Source: Pirellulales bacterium (GTDB lineage: Bacteria; Planctomycetota; Planctomycetia; Pirellulales; JACPPG01). Taken from it: DNA of 64,000 nucleotides. The stretch spans positions 1-64,000 of the forward strand of contig DASZWQ010000024.1 of the NCBI GenBank assembly GCA_035546535.1, read 5' to 3'. Below are positions 27,399 through 36,600 of this stretch, piece after piece. Position 1 is the stretch's first letter. Every line of letters starts with the position of its first letter. The position numbers were made by a program, and so were the translations under genes. The notes under the pieces are model-generated. The model ran no database searches, was not told the origin of the DNA, and worked only from the letters and a program-made list of their open reading frames with translations.

Positions 27399-28079
27399 AT
27401 GCGTTTTTGCCTGCCGCTTCTCATGTTTGGCGTTTTTTTCGCCACGCCGTTTGCCCGCGCCGCCGACAATGAATTGACCCCCGCAGAAAAAGCCGCCGGC
27501 TGGCAACTGCTCTTCAACGGCCACGACACAACCGGCTGGAAGTGCAACACGGGCACTCCCGTGGCAACCAAGGTCGAGGACGGATCGCTCGTGCCCCACA
27601 AGGCCGGCGGCTACCTGATCATCTACGACAAGCAATTCGGCGATTTCATCCTCAAGTGTGACGTGAAGATGGCGGACGCCGATTGCAATTCGGGCATCTT
27701 CTTCCGCGTCGGCGATCCGAAGAATCCCGTTTATACAGGTTTCGAAGTGCAGGTCTTCAACAGTAATCGAACGGGCTTCCACGATTTTGGCGCGCTGTAC
27801 GACCTGGTCCGGCCGACGAAGAACAACATCAAGCCCGACGATTGGAACTCGGTCGAGATCAAGGCGCAAGGCCCCTTGATCAACGTCAAGGTGAACGGCG
27901 AAGAGGTCTCGAAGATCAACGTCGACGAGTGGAGCGAAAAAGGTAAGCGGCCCGATGGCTCGAAGCACAAGTTCGGCGTGGCGATTAAAGATATGCCGCG
28001 GGTCGGCTATCTCGGCTTTCAGGATCACGACCACAAATGCTGGTACAAGAACGTGAAGCTGCTGGAGCTGAAACCGTAG
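27399..28079 (+). CDS. DUF1080 (3-keto-disaccharide hydrolase) exported protein
   Basis: From ATG 27399, 226 residues: signal peptide MRFCLPLLMFGVFFATPFAR then one DUF1080 domain, with GWQLLFNGHDTTGWK as the opening strand, DFILKCDVKMADADCNSGIF and NSVEIKAQGPLINVKVNGEE. DUF1080 has a concanavalin-like lectin fold; some members hydrolyse 3-keto-glycosides. The family is heavily expanded in planctomycetes. It is the first of two adjacent DUF1080 genes. Confidence 0.9.
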   Translation: MRFCLPLLMFGVFFATPFARAADNELTPAEKAAGWQLLFNGHDTTGWKCNTGTPVATKVEDGSLVPHKAGGYLIIYDKQFGDFILKCDVKMADADCNSGIFFRVGDPKNPVYTGFEVQVFNSNRTGFHDFGALYDLVRPTKNNIKPDDWNSVEIKAQGPLINVKVNGEEVSKINVDEWSEKGKRPDGSKHKFGVAIKDMPRVGYLGFQDHDHKCWYKNVKLLELKP

Positions 28080-28116
28080 GCCGGATCGAGTTCGTCTATC
28101 GACATCCTGGCAATCA

Positions 28117-28160
28117 AAGAATCCTCTCTCCTCGGGAGAGGGCCGGGTGAGGGGGTGAAC
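28117..28160 (+). repeat. REP-like G-rich repeat, first arm
   Basis: TCTCTCCTCGGGAGAGGGCC then GGGTGAGGGGGTG, of the CTCTCC..GGAGAGGGCCGGGTGAGGG type often found dispersed in high-GC bacterial genomes (recalled, not searched). Pairs with the inverted copy at 28214-28253. Confidence 0.55.
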
Positions 28161-28213
28161 CGATCGGCTAGTTTCGACGTTCGGTGAACGAAACATCAAC
28201 TCGCTGCGGAACG

Positions 28214-28253
28214 CGAACACCCTCCCTTAGTCCCTCCCTGGAAGGGAGGGAAA
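28214..28253 (-). repeat. REP-like G-rich repeat, inverted arm
   Basis: On the minus strand this reads CCCTCCCTTCCAGGGAGGG followed by ACTAAGGGAGGGTG, the same layout (small hairpin, then GGGAGGGTG) as the copy at 28117-28160 but in the opposite direction. The two arms together look like a REP doublet between the DUF1080 genes. Confidence 0.5.
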
Positions 28254-28293
28254 TATTGATGACGAGACTTCGACATCCTGCGAGACCGATACC

Positions 28294-29457
28294 ATGCATC
28301 GCCTGTTGAAAATCCTGGTCGCGATCGTCGCCCTGCTGCCACGGGGAGCGAGCGCGGCCGATGGCTATACGATGTCGCTTTTCAACGGTCACGACCTCTC
28401 AGGCTGGCACGTCACGCGCTGCGAGGCCGGGGTCGAAAACGGTGCCCTCGTGCTCCAGGCGGGCAATGGCTTTGTGCGCACCGATCATCGTTACCGCGAT
28501 TTCATCCTCGAACTCGACTGGAAAGCGCGCAACGCCGAGAAGTGGGATTCCGGCATCTACATCCGCTCGGAACTGCCCGGCGAGACGGGGCGCGCCTGGC
28601 CGACGCGCTACCAAATCAATCTCGCGCAAGGGCTCGAAGGGAATATCAAGGATCTGCCCGGCGCCGCAAGCACGGGCCTGGTCAAGCCTGGCGAGTGGAA
28701 CCATTTCAAGATAACCGTCATCGGCAAGAACGCCGACCTCGCGATCAACGGCCAGCCGGCCTGGCACACCGATAAGGTCGCGGCCGCCGACGGATACATC
28801 GGCCTGCAATGCGAAGTTCCCTCGGGCGGGCAGTTCGAATTTCGCAATCTGCAAATCACCGAGCTGGGTTACCACGCGCTGTTGGGCGAGAGTGACTTGC
28901 GCGGCGCCGACGGCTACGGTTGGGAGGCCGGAACCGGCGACGCTTCGAAAACCTGGAAGCTGGCAGACGGTGTTCTGGAATGCACGGGCGAGCGCGGACC
29001 TTGGCTGCGCAGCCTGAAGCAATACGGTGATTTCAATCTCCGCCTCGAATACAAGCTGCAGCCGGGTGGCAACTCGGGCGTGTACGTCCGCGTGCCGCAC
29101 GACGGCGCCCACCGTGAGCTCGAGCCGGGCGAAACACACAAAACCGGCGTCGAAGTACAACTGCTCGACGACGCGGCCGAGCGCTACGCCAAGATCGAGC
29201 CGGGCCAGTTCGCCGCCAGCATTTACAAAGCGGCGCCGGCGACCAGGCATGTGAGCAAGCCGGCCGGCCAGTGGAACACGCTGGAAATTGATTGCCAGGG
29301 GGACGCCTACCGGGTCACCCACAACGGCGTGGTGGTCGTCGATACCGACAGCAAGAAATCGCCCGAGTTGGCCACCCGCGAGCTACGCGGCTACCTGGGC
29401 CTGCAAGACCATCACGAGCCGGTCTGGTTCCGCAATATTCGCATCGTGGAGCGGTAG
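28294..29457 (+). CDS. Double DUF1080 exported protein
   Basis: A 387-residue protein with a signal peptide (MHRLLKILVAIVALL, cleavage near GASAAD) and two DUF1080 domains. Domain 1 (about 25-195) begins YTMSLFNGHDLSGWHVT and contains WDSGIYIRSELPGETGR; domain 2 (about 200-385) has GDFNLRLEYKLQPGGNSGVY, a divergent opening strand and a well kept C-terminal half (YLGLQDHHEPVWFRNIRIVE). Two lectin-like domains in one chain suggests avidity for a polysaccharide or a divided active site; which is not decided by sequence. Adjacent to a single-domain paralogue. Confidence 0.88.
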   Translation: MHRLLKILVAIVALLPRGASAADGYTMSLFNGHDLSGWHVTRCEAGVENGALVLQAGNGFVRTDHRYRDFILELDWKARNAEKWDSGIYIRSELPGETGRAWPTRYQINLAQGLEGNIKDLPGAASTGLVKPGEWNHFKITVIGKNADLAINGQPAWHTDKVAAADGYIGLQCEVPSGGQFEFRNLQITELGYHALLGESDLRGADGYGWEAGTGDASKTWKLADGVLECTGERGPWLRSLKQYGDFNLRLEYKLQPGGNSGVYVRVPHDGAHRELEPGETHKTGVEVQLLDDAAERYAKIEPGQFAASIYKAAPATRHVSKPAGQWNTLEIDCQGDAYRVTHNGVVVVDTDSKKSPELATRELRGYLGLQDHHEPVWFRNIRIVER

Positions 29458-29544
29458 TCACCTGTCACACGATGCAAGGCCAGAGCGGTCGGACTGGGAA
29501 GGGCGAACCGGCGCTTGGGTCCCGGTTGTGCTGATGGTCGCGGG

Positions 29545-29751
29545 TCATTCGCGCGCCCCGAAGATCTCGACAAGGCGGATTGCGGCCACGAAGACCAGCC
29601 CCACTCCGACCATGTTGCCGAAGAGCGCTAACGCTTCCAAGCGGTCGCCGTCCCCCGGGATTCGATATATGGCCGCGAGAATGGCAATGATCGCCACCGC
29701 GATAAGCAAGCTGCGTAATCCGAAACGGAATCGTCGCACTGGATTGTTCAT
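29545..29751 (-). CDS. Small two-span membrane protein, planctomycete type
   Basis: A 68-residue protein with the basic RRFRFGLRSLLIAVAIIAI start that recurs before membrane spans in planctomycete small proteins, a first span at 13-28 and a second at about 43-62 (LFGNMVGVGLVFVAAIRLVE). Its ATG at 29751 overlaps the stop of the preceding tiny gene (ATGA). Last gene of a three-gene cassette. Function unknown. Confidence 0.8.
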   Translation of the reverse strand: MNNPVRRFRFGLRSLLIAVAIIAILAAIYRIPGDGDRLEALALFGNMVGVGLVFVAAIRLVEIFGARE

Positions 29752-29879
29752 GCCCCGATTCTACCGCGACCGGCCGGACCCTGCGCGAAAACTCCCGGCT
29801 CCTGCTTGGTCATGGATTCGGCCAAGATCCGCGCGGCCGTGACGTTGGGGTCGGGGTTGTGGGCGTGGTCGCGGGTCAT
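29748..29879 (-). CDS. Tiny soluble protein in an overlapping cassette
   Basis: A 43-residue frame from ATG 29879, MTRDHAHNPDPNVTAARILA then ESMTKQEPGVFAQGPAGRGR. It overlaps the gene before it by ATGA and the gene after it by ATGA, which argues that it is translated. The DPNVTAARILAES segment looks like a short amphipathic helix; from memory DPN..A..IV/L motifs of this sort occur in small planctomycete proteins, but I cannot confirm a family. Confidence 0.6.
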   Translation of the reverse strand: MTRDHAHNPDPNVTAARILAESMTKQEPGVFAQGPAGRGRIGA

Positions 29880-30037
29880 GGGGTTGTGTGCCTTCTTCGA
29901 CGGATGAAAACGAAAGCCCCGATCGAGACCGCGACTATGAACAATCCGATTCCGACCACAGCGGCCACGACAACAATTGCCAAGACGGCTAATACGCCGA
30001 TCGCGACCGCCAGCAATGCAAAAAACGGCAGACCCAT
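29876..30037 (-). CDS. Tiny membrane protein, first gene of cassette
   Basis: A 53-residue frame from ATG 30037: MGLPFFALLAVAIGVLAVLA, a long run of Ala, Val, Ile and Gly, and a basic end FIRRRRHTTP. One or two membrane spans with a cytoplasmic Arg cluster. Hydrophobic composition and the ATGA overlap with the next gene support it as real. Confidence 0.6.
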   Translation of the reverse strand: MGLPFFALLAVAIGVLAVLAIVVVAAVVGIGLFIVAVSIGAFVFIRRRRHTTP

Positions 30038-30108
30038 CCCCTGATTCTACCGTGCCCACTTCAAAATTTCTTCGATTCAAAGTCTACCACTACCCCTTAA
30101 AACCCCTT

Positions 30109-30137
30109 TTGACGTGGGGCCGCGGACCGGGTACGAT
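30109..30137 (+). promoter_or_regulatory. Sigma70-type promoter of rpsR
   Basis: TTGACG (30109-30114) and TACGAT (30132-30137) with exactly 17 bp between, pointing to rpsR. Transcription should begin near 30144, leaving a leader of about 113 nt. Confidence 0.75.
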
Positions 30138-30159
30138 GGGCGATTCTGCCGGAGGGGGG

Positions 30160-30207
30160 CGGGATGGCCTGGGCGGGCGAAGTGCCTGGGCCAGGCGGCT
30201 CATCCCG
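30160..30207 (+). promoter_or_regulatory. Structured leader of rpsR
   Basis: CGGGATG (30160-30166) pairs with CATCCCG (30201-30207), and GCCTGG (30167-30172) with CCAGGC (30191-30196), leaving a GGCT bulge and an 18-nt loop. Ribosomal-protein leaders bound by S6:S18 are known in other bacteria; whether this hairpin is such a site is inference. Confidence 0.5.
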
Positions 30208-30256
30208 GCGGTTGTCGCGATCAATTCACACTCGTTTTTGTAGTTGGACTGGGAGC

Positions 30257-30517
30257 ATGGGAAAGTTCGTCCCTAAGAAGCGGTCGAAGTTCAGCAGCCG
30301 CGCGAAGAAGAAGGACCCGATCTTTGTCGATGGCAAGCGGCCCCGGCCGATGTACGTCGATTACAAAGACCTGGAGCTGTTGTCGAAGCTGACCAGCCGA
30401 CAAGGCAAGATCATCGGCCGCCGCAAGAGCGGCTGCACCGCCGCCAGTCAGCATGCCGTGACCCGCGCGATCAAGCGGGCACGCTTCATGGCCTTGCTGC
30501 CGTACGTCGCTGAGTAA
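30257..30517 (+). CDS. rpsR: 30S ribosomal protein S18
   Basis: An 86-residue protein from ATG 30257 with GGGAG just upstream. It carries the S18 signature [17 protein letters not shown] at the C-terminus and [20 protein letters not shown] in the middle. The common RITGT..KHQR core reads [20 protein letters not shown] here, a clear divergence. S18 pairs with S6 in the small-subunit platform. It stands alone here, without the rpsF-ssb-rplI neighbours that flank it in many bacteria. Confidence 0.95.
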   Translation: MGKFVPKKRSKFSSRAKKKDPIFVDGKRPRPMYVDYKDLELLSKLTSRQGKIIGRRKSGCTAASQHAVTRAIKRARFMALLPYVAE

Positions 30518-30641
30518 TCGCGCGGCAGGTTTTTGCGCTGCGCGCGGCCGGTCCTTATTGCATCAGGCGGCGCAAGCCGCCTTTCTTGCTGCGCGGCGCC
30601 TCGCGTCGCGATTTCCCGCCAGAGCCCTTGCCTGCGGAGCT

Positions 30642-33600
30642 TTAGCGCGTCGGCGGCTTTCTGTGGTGCGCGGCCAAAAGCGTTGCCAGTTCGCTCGCAA
30701 GCGCGGGGGCAAGATTCTCGGCCGTGGCCGCGTACTCGACCAGGGCTGCATCCCACGCCGCGTCGCGCCACGCGGCGTTCGATGTGCTGCTGTCCGGATT
30801 GGCGCCGTCGAGTGCGGCAGCCGCGGGACTATGAGCAAGCGCGCCCGGCAGAGAGGAAACGGAATCCGTTTGCGCGGGCGATAATGTCGTCGACGAACCG
30901 ATCACGGCCGCCAGACTGGTGCTGGATAGCTGCCCGGAGCTAGCTGCCCTGCCGCTTGCCGTCATAGACGCGGCGGCAAGCATCGTCGCGCCGCCGCTGC
31001 CGTCTTGCACCGTACCGAGGACGGGCGAGCCCGCCGGCGATTGCGACGCAACGGGCGCCGCCGACGAGCCGGTGTTGTCATGCGAGGAGTCGGCGAAATC
31101 ATCAAGCACGTTGCTGACTGCGGCGACCGCCGGTTGGGGCGCGGCAGGTGCAGAACTTGGTACCGCGGCTGCGGCGACAGACGCCGTAGCGTCCGCCGGC
31201 TGCGAAGCGCCACTCGAAAGCGCCGGTGTCGAGCCCGCTGCCATTTCCATCGTCACGGAAGTGCCGGCGGGCTGCGCTGGCAGTCCTTTCGTCCAACTGG
31301 CCGACAAAGTTGCCAGGTCTTGGGCATTGATGATCCCGTCGCCGTTGGGATCGATCCACGGAAATCCGTTGAAGGCGCCGTTTTGCAACGACGCGAGCCA
31401 ACTGGAAGAAACCAGGGCAAGGTCCTGCACGTTGACGATGCCGTCCCGGTTGACGTCGCCGGGCAAGACATTGAACGAGAAGTTGAAATCGCCGCCGGCC
31501 TGGCCATTGCCCGAGGGGTACGCCCTTGCTCCATCGGTCCAATCGCCGTCGAGCGGATTGCCGGATAGATCAGTGACGGCGTTCAGCCCGGTCGAGGCGA
31601 GGTGAATCTGCACGCGATCGGCGCCGATCGGCTTGGACAGCGTCCATACGGCCGAATAATTCGCGGCGTCGTAACTGAAGCCGGTGATCGTATATTGCGC
31701 CACGTTCAGGCCCGTCAGCGTCAGGCTTCCTTGTTGGACGTTGACGGGCTCGTTGAACTGCACGCGAATCTCGTTCAAGCCGCTCCAAGGCAGGGGCGAT
31801 AACTGCGCCGCCCCGCTCGGCAGGGAATATCCGTATAGAGGATTCAGGAACGTCAGTTGCTGTTCAAAGTTCTGCGACCAGCCGGTGCTGTCGACCGCAA
31901 CGTCTTTGATCTCGGGAGGCGACGTAACTTGTGCCGCGATTTGACCAATGCGGACGAAGTTTGCCGGATCGGACGCAATGAGGCTTAACGAGTCCGATCC
32001 GCTAAAGCCGGGAGGCGCTTGATAGGACAAACCATTGGCCGCCGCTAAAGTCGCATTGATCTGGGCGAGCGTCGCCGTGATCGCGATGTCGTGGCTGCCC
32101 AGGAAAGCGACCTCATCGGCCGTGACACCGCCCGGGATGTTCGCGGCCATAAGAATCTGCCCTTGCTGCACCGAAATATCGAGACGGACGTCGTAAGGAG
32201 CGGGCAGGCCTGGATCGCTCAGCGAAACGCCCGAGATCGCCACCGTTTGCCCACCGACCGCGTGCGCGGGAGCTGTTGGTACCGTGATCGTCAACGGACC
32301 GACGTCAATGATCGCGATACTCACGTTGCCGATATTGCCGACGCCGTCATTGGCCGCAACGGTGACGGTGTCTGGCCCGACGTAGCCGTTCGCCGGCTGG
32401 TAACTAAAGTCGAGATCTTCGAGCGTGGTGTTAATCGCATCCAAGGGTGCGGTCACAACGACCATGCTTGTTCCGTTGCCCGAAACCTGGTCGGCCGACA
32501 ACCCGCCGTACATCGACAGGGGAACGGTAATTGTCCCATGAGATGCCGACAATGTGACCGTGACGTTGTTGCCGGTTGGGAAGCCGGGGTCGCTTATCCC
32601 GAGCGAAAGTAACTGATCGCCCTGGGGCGCGACGAGTATCGGCGACGTGGGCACGTTGTTGAACGAGATCGGGCCCGCCAGGCTCAGCTGTACGATGGCG
32701 CTGGCGACATTTTGCAGCGAATCTTCGGCCGTGATGGAAAGTTGATCGGGGCCTGCAGCACCGCTCAGGGGCGCGTACGACAAGCCATGTGCGTCGGCCA
32801 ACGTGGCATTGATTGCCGAGAGTGGCGCCAGCACCGTGACGAGATTCGTACCGTTGCCAAGAATCTGCGCCGCCGTGATTCCGCCAGCAACACTCGTCGA
32901 GAGGGTGAGGCGACCGTGCTCGACCGAGAAGGTCGTTACCACATTGGCCGACGGTGACGCGACCGCTTCCACCAGCGAAATGCCGCCGAGCGGCGTCACG
33001 CCCCCACCGACAGGGACGGGACTCAAGGGAGCCACGATGGAAAGTGGCGGACTGACCGATACCGCAATGCTGGCCGAACCGGTTTCTCCCCCAGCATTCT
33101 CCGCTGAGACGTCTATCTCATCCGAGCCGATGTAGCCGCTAAATGGAGTGTACGACAGCCCATTTGCGGCCGAGAGCGTGGCATTGATCTCGTCGAGTGC
33201 CCCCTGAAACATGACGAACGACGATCCATTGCCAAAAATCTCATTGCTGGTCGCGCCGCCTGGAACGGTTGTCGAGAGAGCGAGAATGCCGTGCGGCGCG
33301 GTTATTGTCACGTCATAAAATTGGTTCGGTTCGTCAGTATTCTGGATGGAAATTCCGGCGATCGGCTGCGACGAGTTTGCGATGACCTGGAGGAAAGGGG
33401 GCGCGGTAACGAAGATACCAGTGCCGAGATTGATTGAGGCCGTCGCGGTATTGCCGACAGGATCGGTGGCCTGGATAAACGCAAAGTCGCGGCCGACGAA
33501 GCCTGCGTCAGGCGTATACGACAGGCCATTAGAGGCAGCCTGTGTATTGTTAATTTGGTACAGGGGCGCCGTGATCGTGACGTTGTTGGTACCGTTTCCG

Positions 33601-36600
33601 GTAATCTCGGCCGGATTCAGTCCACTGATCACATCGGTCGCGACATTGAGCGTGCCATGCAGCACCGATAGCGTCACGGTGACGTTGCTACTATCGCTCA
33701 AGCCAAACTCGGAAACCGTGACACCCGTGATCGGCGTGGGAAGACCCGGAGTTACCGGTAGCTGATTCCGTGCTAATTCGACGGACAGGTCACCAAGGAT
33801 CGAGAACGTCGCCTGCTCCGTGTCGCTGTTGCCCGCGCTGTCGGTCGCAGCGAGGGTTAGTGAATCGATGGCGATGACCCCGATTAATGGCGTGTAAGTC
33901 AGGCCGCTCGCCGCGGCCAAGGTCGCATTAATTTGGCTCAGAGTAGCCGTGACGGTGACACTACCTGTGCTGTTGCCAGTGACTTGGCCGGCCGTGACTC
34001 CACCGGTCACCGCTGTACTGAGCGCGATCGTTCCCTCTGCTGCCGACAAAACAACCGTCACATTGTCGGTGGATGGCAATCCAGGATCGACAATCGAGGC
34101 TCCCGTAACGGTCGTGGAGCTGTTAGCGCGAACGTACGCGCTCGCGGGCAGATTGACGCTTAAGGGGCCAACGACGCTGATCGTTATTGTGGCCGCGATC
34201 GTACTCTGCAGCTGATCGTCTAGCAAAAGTGAGAGCGTGTCCGGGCCGTGGAAGCCGGTGTTGGATCGGTAGCGCAGTCCGTTCAAGGCAGCGAGCGTGG
34301 TGTTGAGCTGCGCCAGCGTTCCGGTCAATGTGACAAGGCCGGAGTTGTTCCCGCTCACATTTGTCACTCCGCCGGATATGTTCGTGGCGACATTGAGAAC
34401 TCCGTGCCCGACGGCGATCCTAAGCGTGACGGCGCCGGCGCTCGACACGGACGGATCGACGAGCGAAATGCCTGTGACGCCAATACCAATCCCGGACGGC
34501 GCTTCGATCGTACTGGGGGCGTTGATCAAGGCCCCGATGGCGATGGAAAACGCGTTCGAGGCGGAATTGCCGAGCTGATCCGTGGCACCGAGATTTACCG
34601 TGTCCGCGCCGCTGTAGCCTGGCGCGGGCGAGTACGTGACGCCGCCGACGGTCGCGATGCCGGCGGGAGCCGCGAGAGTGGCGTTGATTTGGGCCAGGGT
34701 CGCCGTGACGACGACGTTGGCCGTGCCGTTGCCGGTGACCTGTGCAGCCGAAACACCGCCTGACACGCTGGTCTTCAGCAGGATCGTGCCGTGTAAGGCA
34801 CTGAGGCTGAGCGTGACCGTATCGCCGCTGGGTAAGGACGGGTCCGACAGAGACAGTCCGCTAACGGCGAGCGACGTATTCATCGGCGTGGCAAGCGGCG
34901 ACGTGGGCACGCTGATGAGGAAGTTCGTGACCACGGAAAGCGATATGCTTGCCGTCGCTGTATTGCCCAGTGAATCGCTGCTGGCGATCGCGAGGTTATC
35001 CGCGCCGGCGAAGCCGATCGTAGGCGCGTAAACCAATCCATTCGTGGCGGCCAGCGTGGCGTTCGTCGCAGCGAGTGGCGCCGTGATAGTGACGCTCGAA
35101 GTACCATTGCCAGTAATTTGCGCCGCGGTGATGCCTGCCGCGACATTCGTCGGCAGCGTGATCGTGCCGTGGGCGACGCTGAACGTTGTCGTCACGTTGG
35201 CGAAAGCCGGCAGGCCCGCATCGGTAATCGACACTCCCGGAATCGCCAGCGACTGATTTGCCGTAACTTGCTGACTTCCCGGCACCTGCACATTCATGGA
35301 GCCGGTCACGGTGAGCGTGAAGGCCTGCGCGTCGCTCAAGCCGCTATTCCGGTCGTCCGCGTGCGCCACCAGGTTCAAAGTGCCCGAGAAGCCCGCCTTG
35401 GGGGTCAAGGTCACGGTGGCCGTGTTATTCGCCCCTGGCGTGACAGTTACGGTGACGTTCTGCGGCGCGGGGTAGGGAGCCTGGCCGAAGGGGTTCTGGT
35501 CACCGATGCTAAATGTCGGCGAGCCAAGCGTAGCGGCTTCTGTTGCCGAAATCGTGAACTGAACCGACTGCCCCGCTTGCGTCGTGAGATTGCTGATCGG
35601 GTTCAAGGACAGGTATGAATCGCCACTGCTAACAGGCAGGACGCTGACGTTAAACGACTGTTGCTTCGAGGAGCTATCCGAACCCGTGGCGGTAACCGTG
35701 ACCGTCGCGTTGCCCGTGAAGCCGGCCGGCTCCGCGATCTGCAGGACGGCGTTTTGGTTGTCGTTGTTGATGATCGTGGCCGAGGTAATCACGACCGGCG
35801 TATTGGCATAGTCGAGATCTTGTCCTTGTGCCGTCGTCGGCACGTGCTGAATCTTGCTGTACACGCCGCTGGGGTCGTTGAGAAGCTGACCGAAAATCGT
35901 ATAGCCATAATTCAGGAACTGCGGCTCCTGGGCAAGTGGTACGCCCGGTGCCATCACAAAGATCTCGGTGGACGCCGTCTTCTGGCCGGTCAACGGATTG
36001 GTCGACGCCGCCATCGCCAGCACGCCCGGCGAATTGAAGGCGACGTTCACGTTGTATTCGTTCGGCAGCGTGGGGCCTGTGACCGTTGGATTCGTGTTGC
36101 TCGGCGGAAGGAGGCCTCCCTGAATCAACGAGAAGCTCGGGTCGGTCTCCATCCGGTAGAACGACGCGGTGTCGAAGATGCCGTTGTTGACGTCGTTGAT
36201 GATTCCTTGCACCGTCTGCGGGGCCAGATTCTGGAACAGGACGAACGTCAGAGTGCCGCTGAACGCGTGACCCTGCGCATCGGTCCCCGCCACGTTCAAT
36301 ACCAACTCGGGATTGCCGGTAAGCACGGTCGCCGTGACGCTCGAGTTCGTGGTGGTGGCCGTGTACGTGATCGCCTGGCCCGGATCGCTGGCCGTGAGCG
36401 GGACGTATAGATCCTTGCCCGACGGAATGTTGTAGCCCGAGTTGGTCTCGGGCCCCGTGATTTGGTTGAAGGTGACCGTCAGCAGGCGACGATCTTCGAG
36501 CGGTTCGCAGCGGAGCGCGCGGAAGGCGATGCCCGCGGAACCGGGTGCGAAGAGCGCACGGAGTTTGCGAACTCTAGCCTTGCGGAAGCCAAGGATGCCC

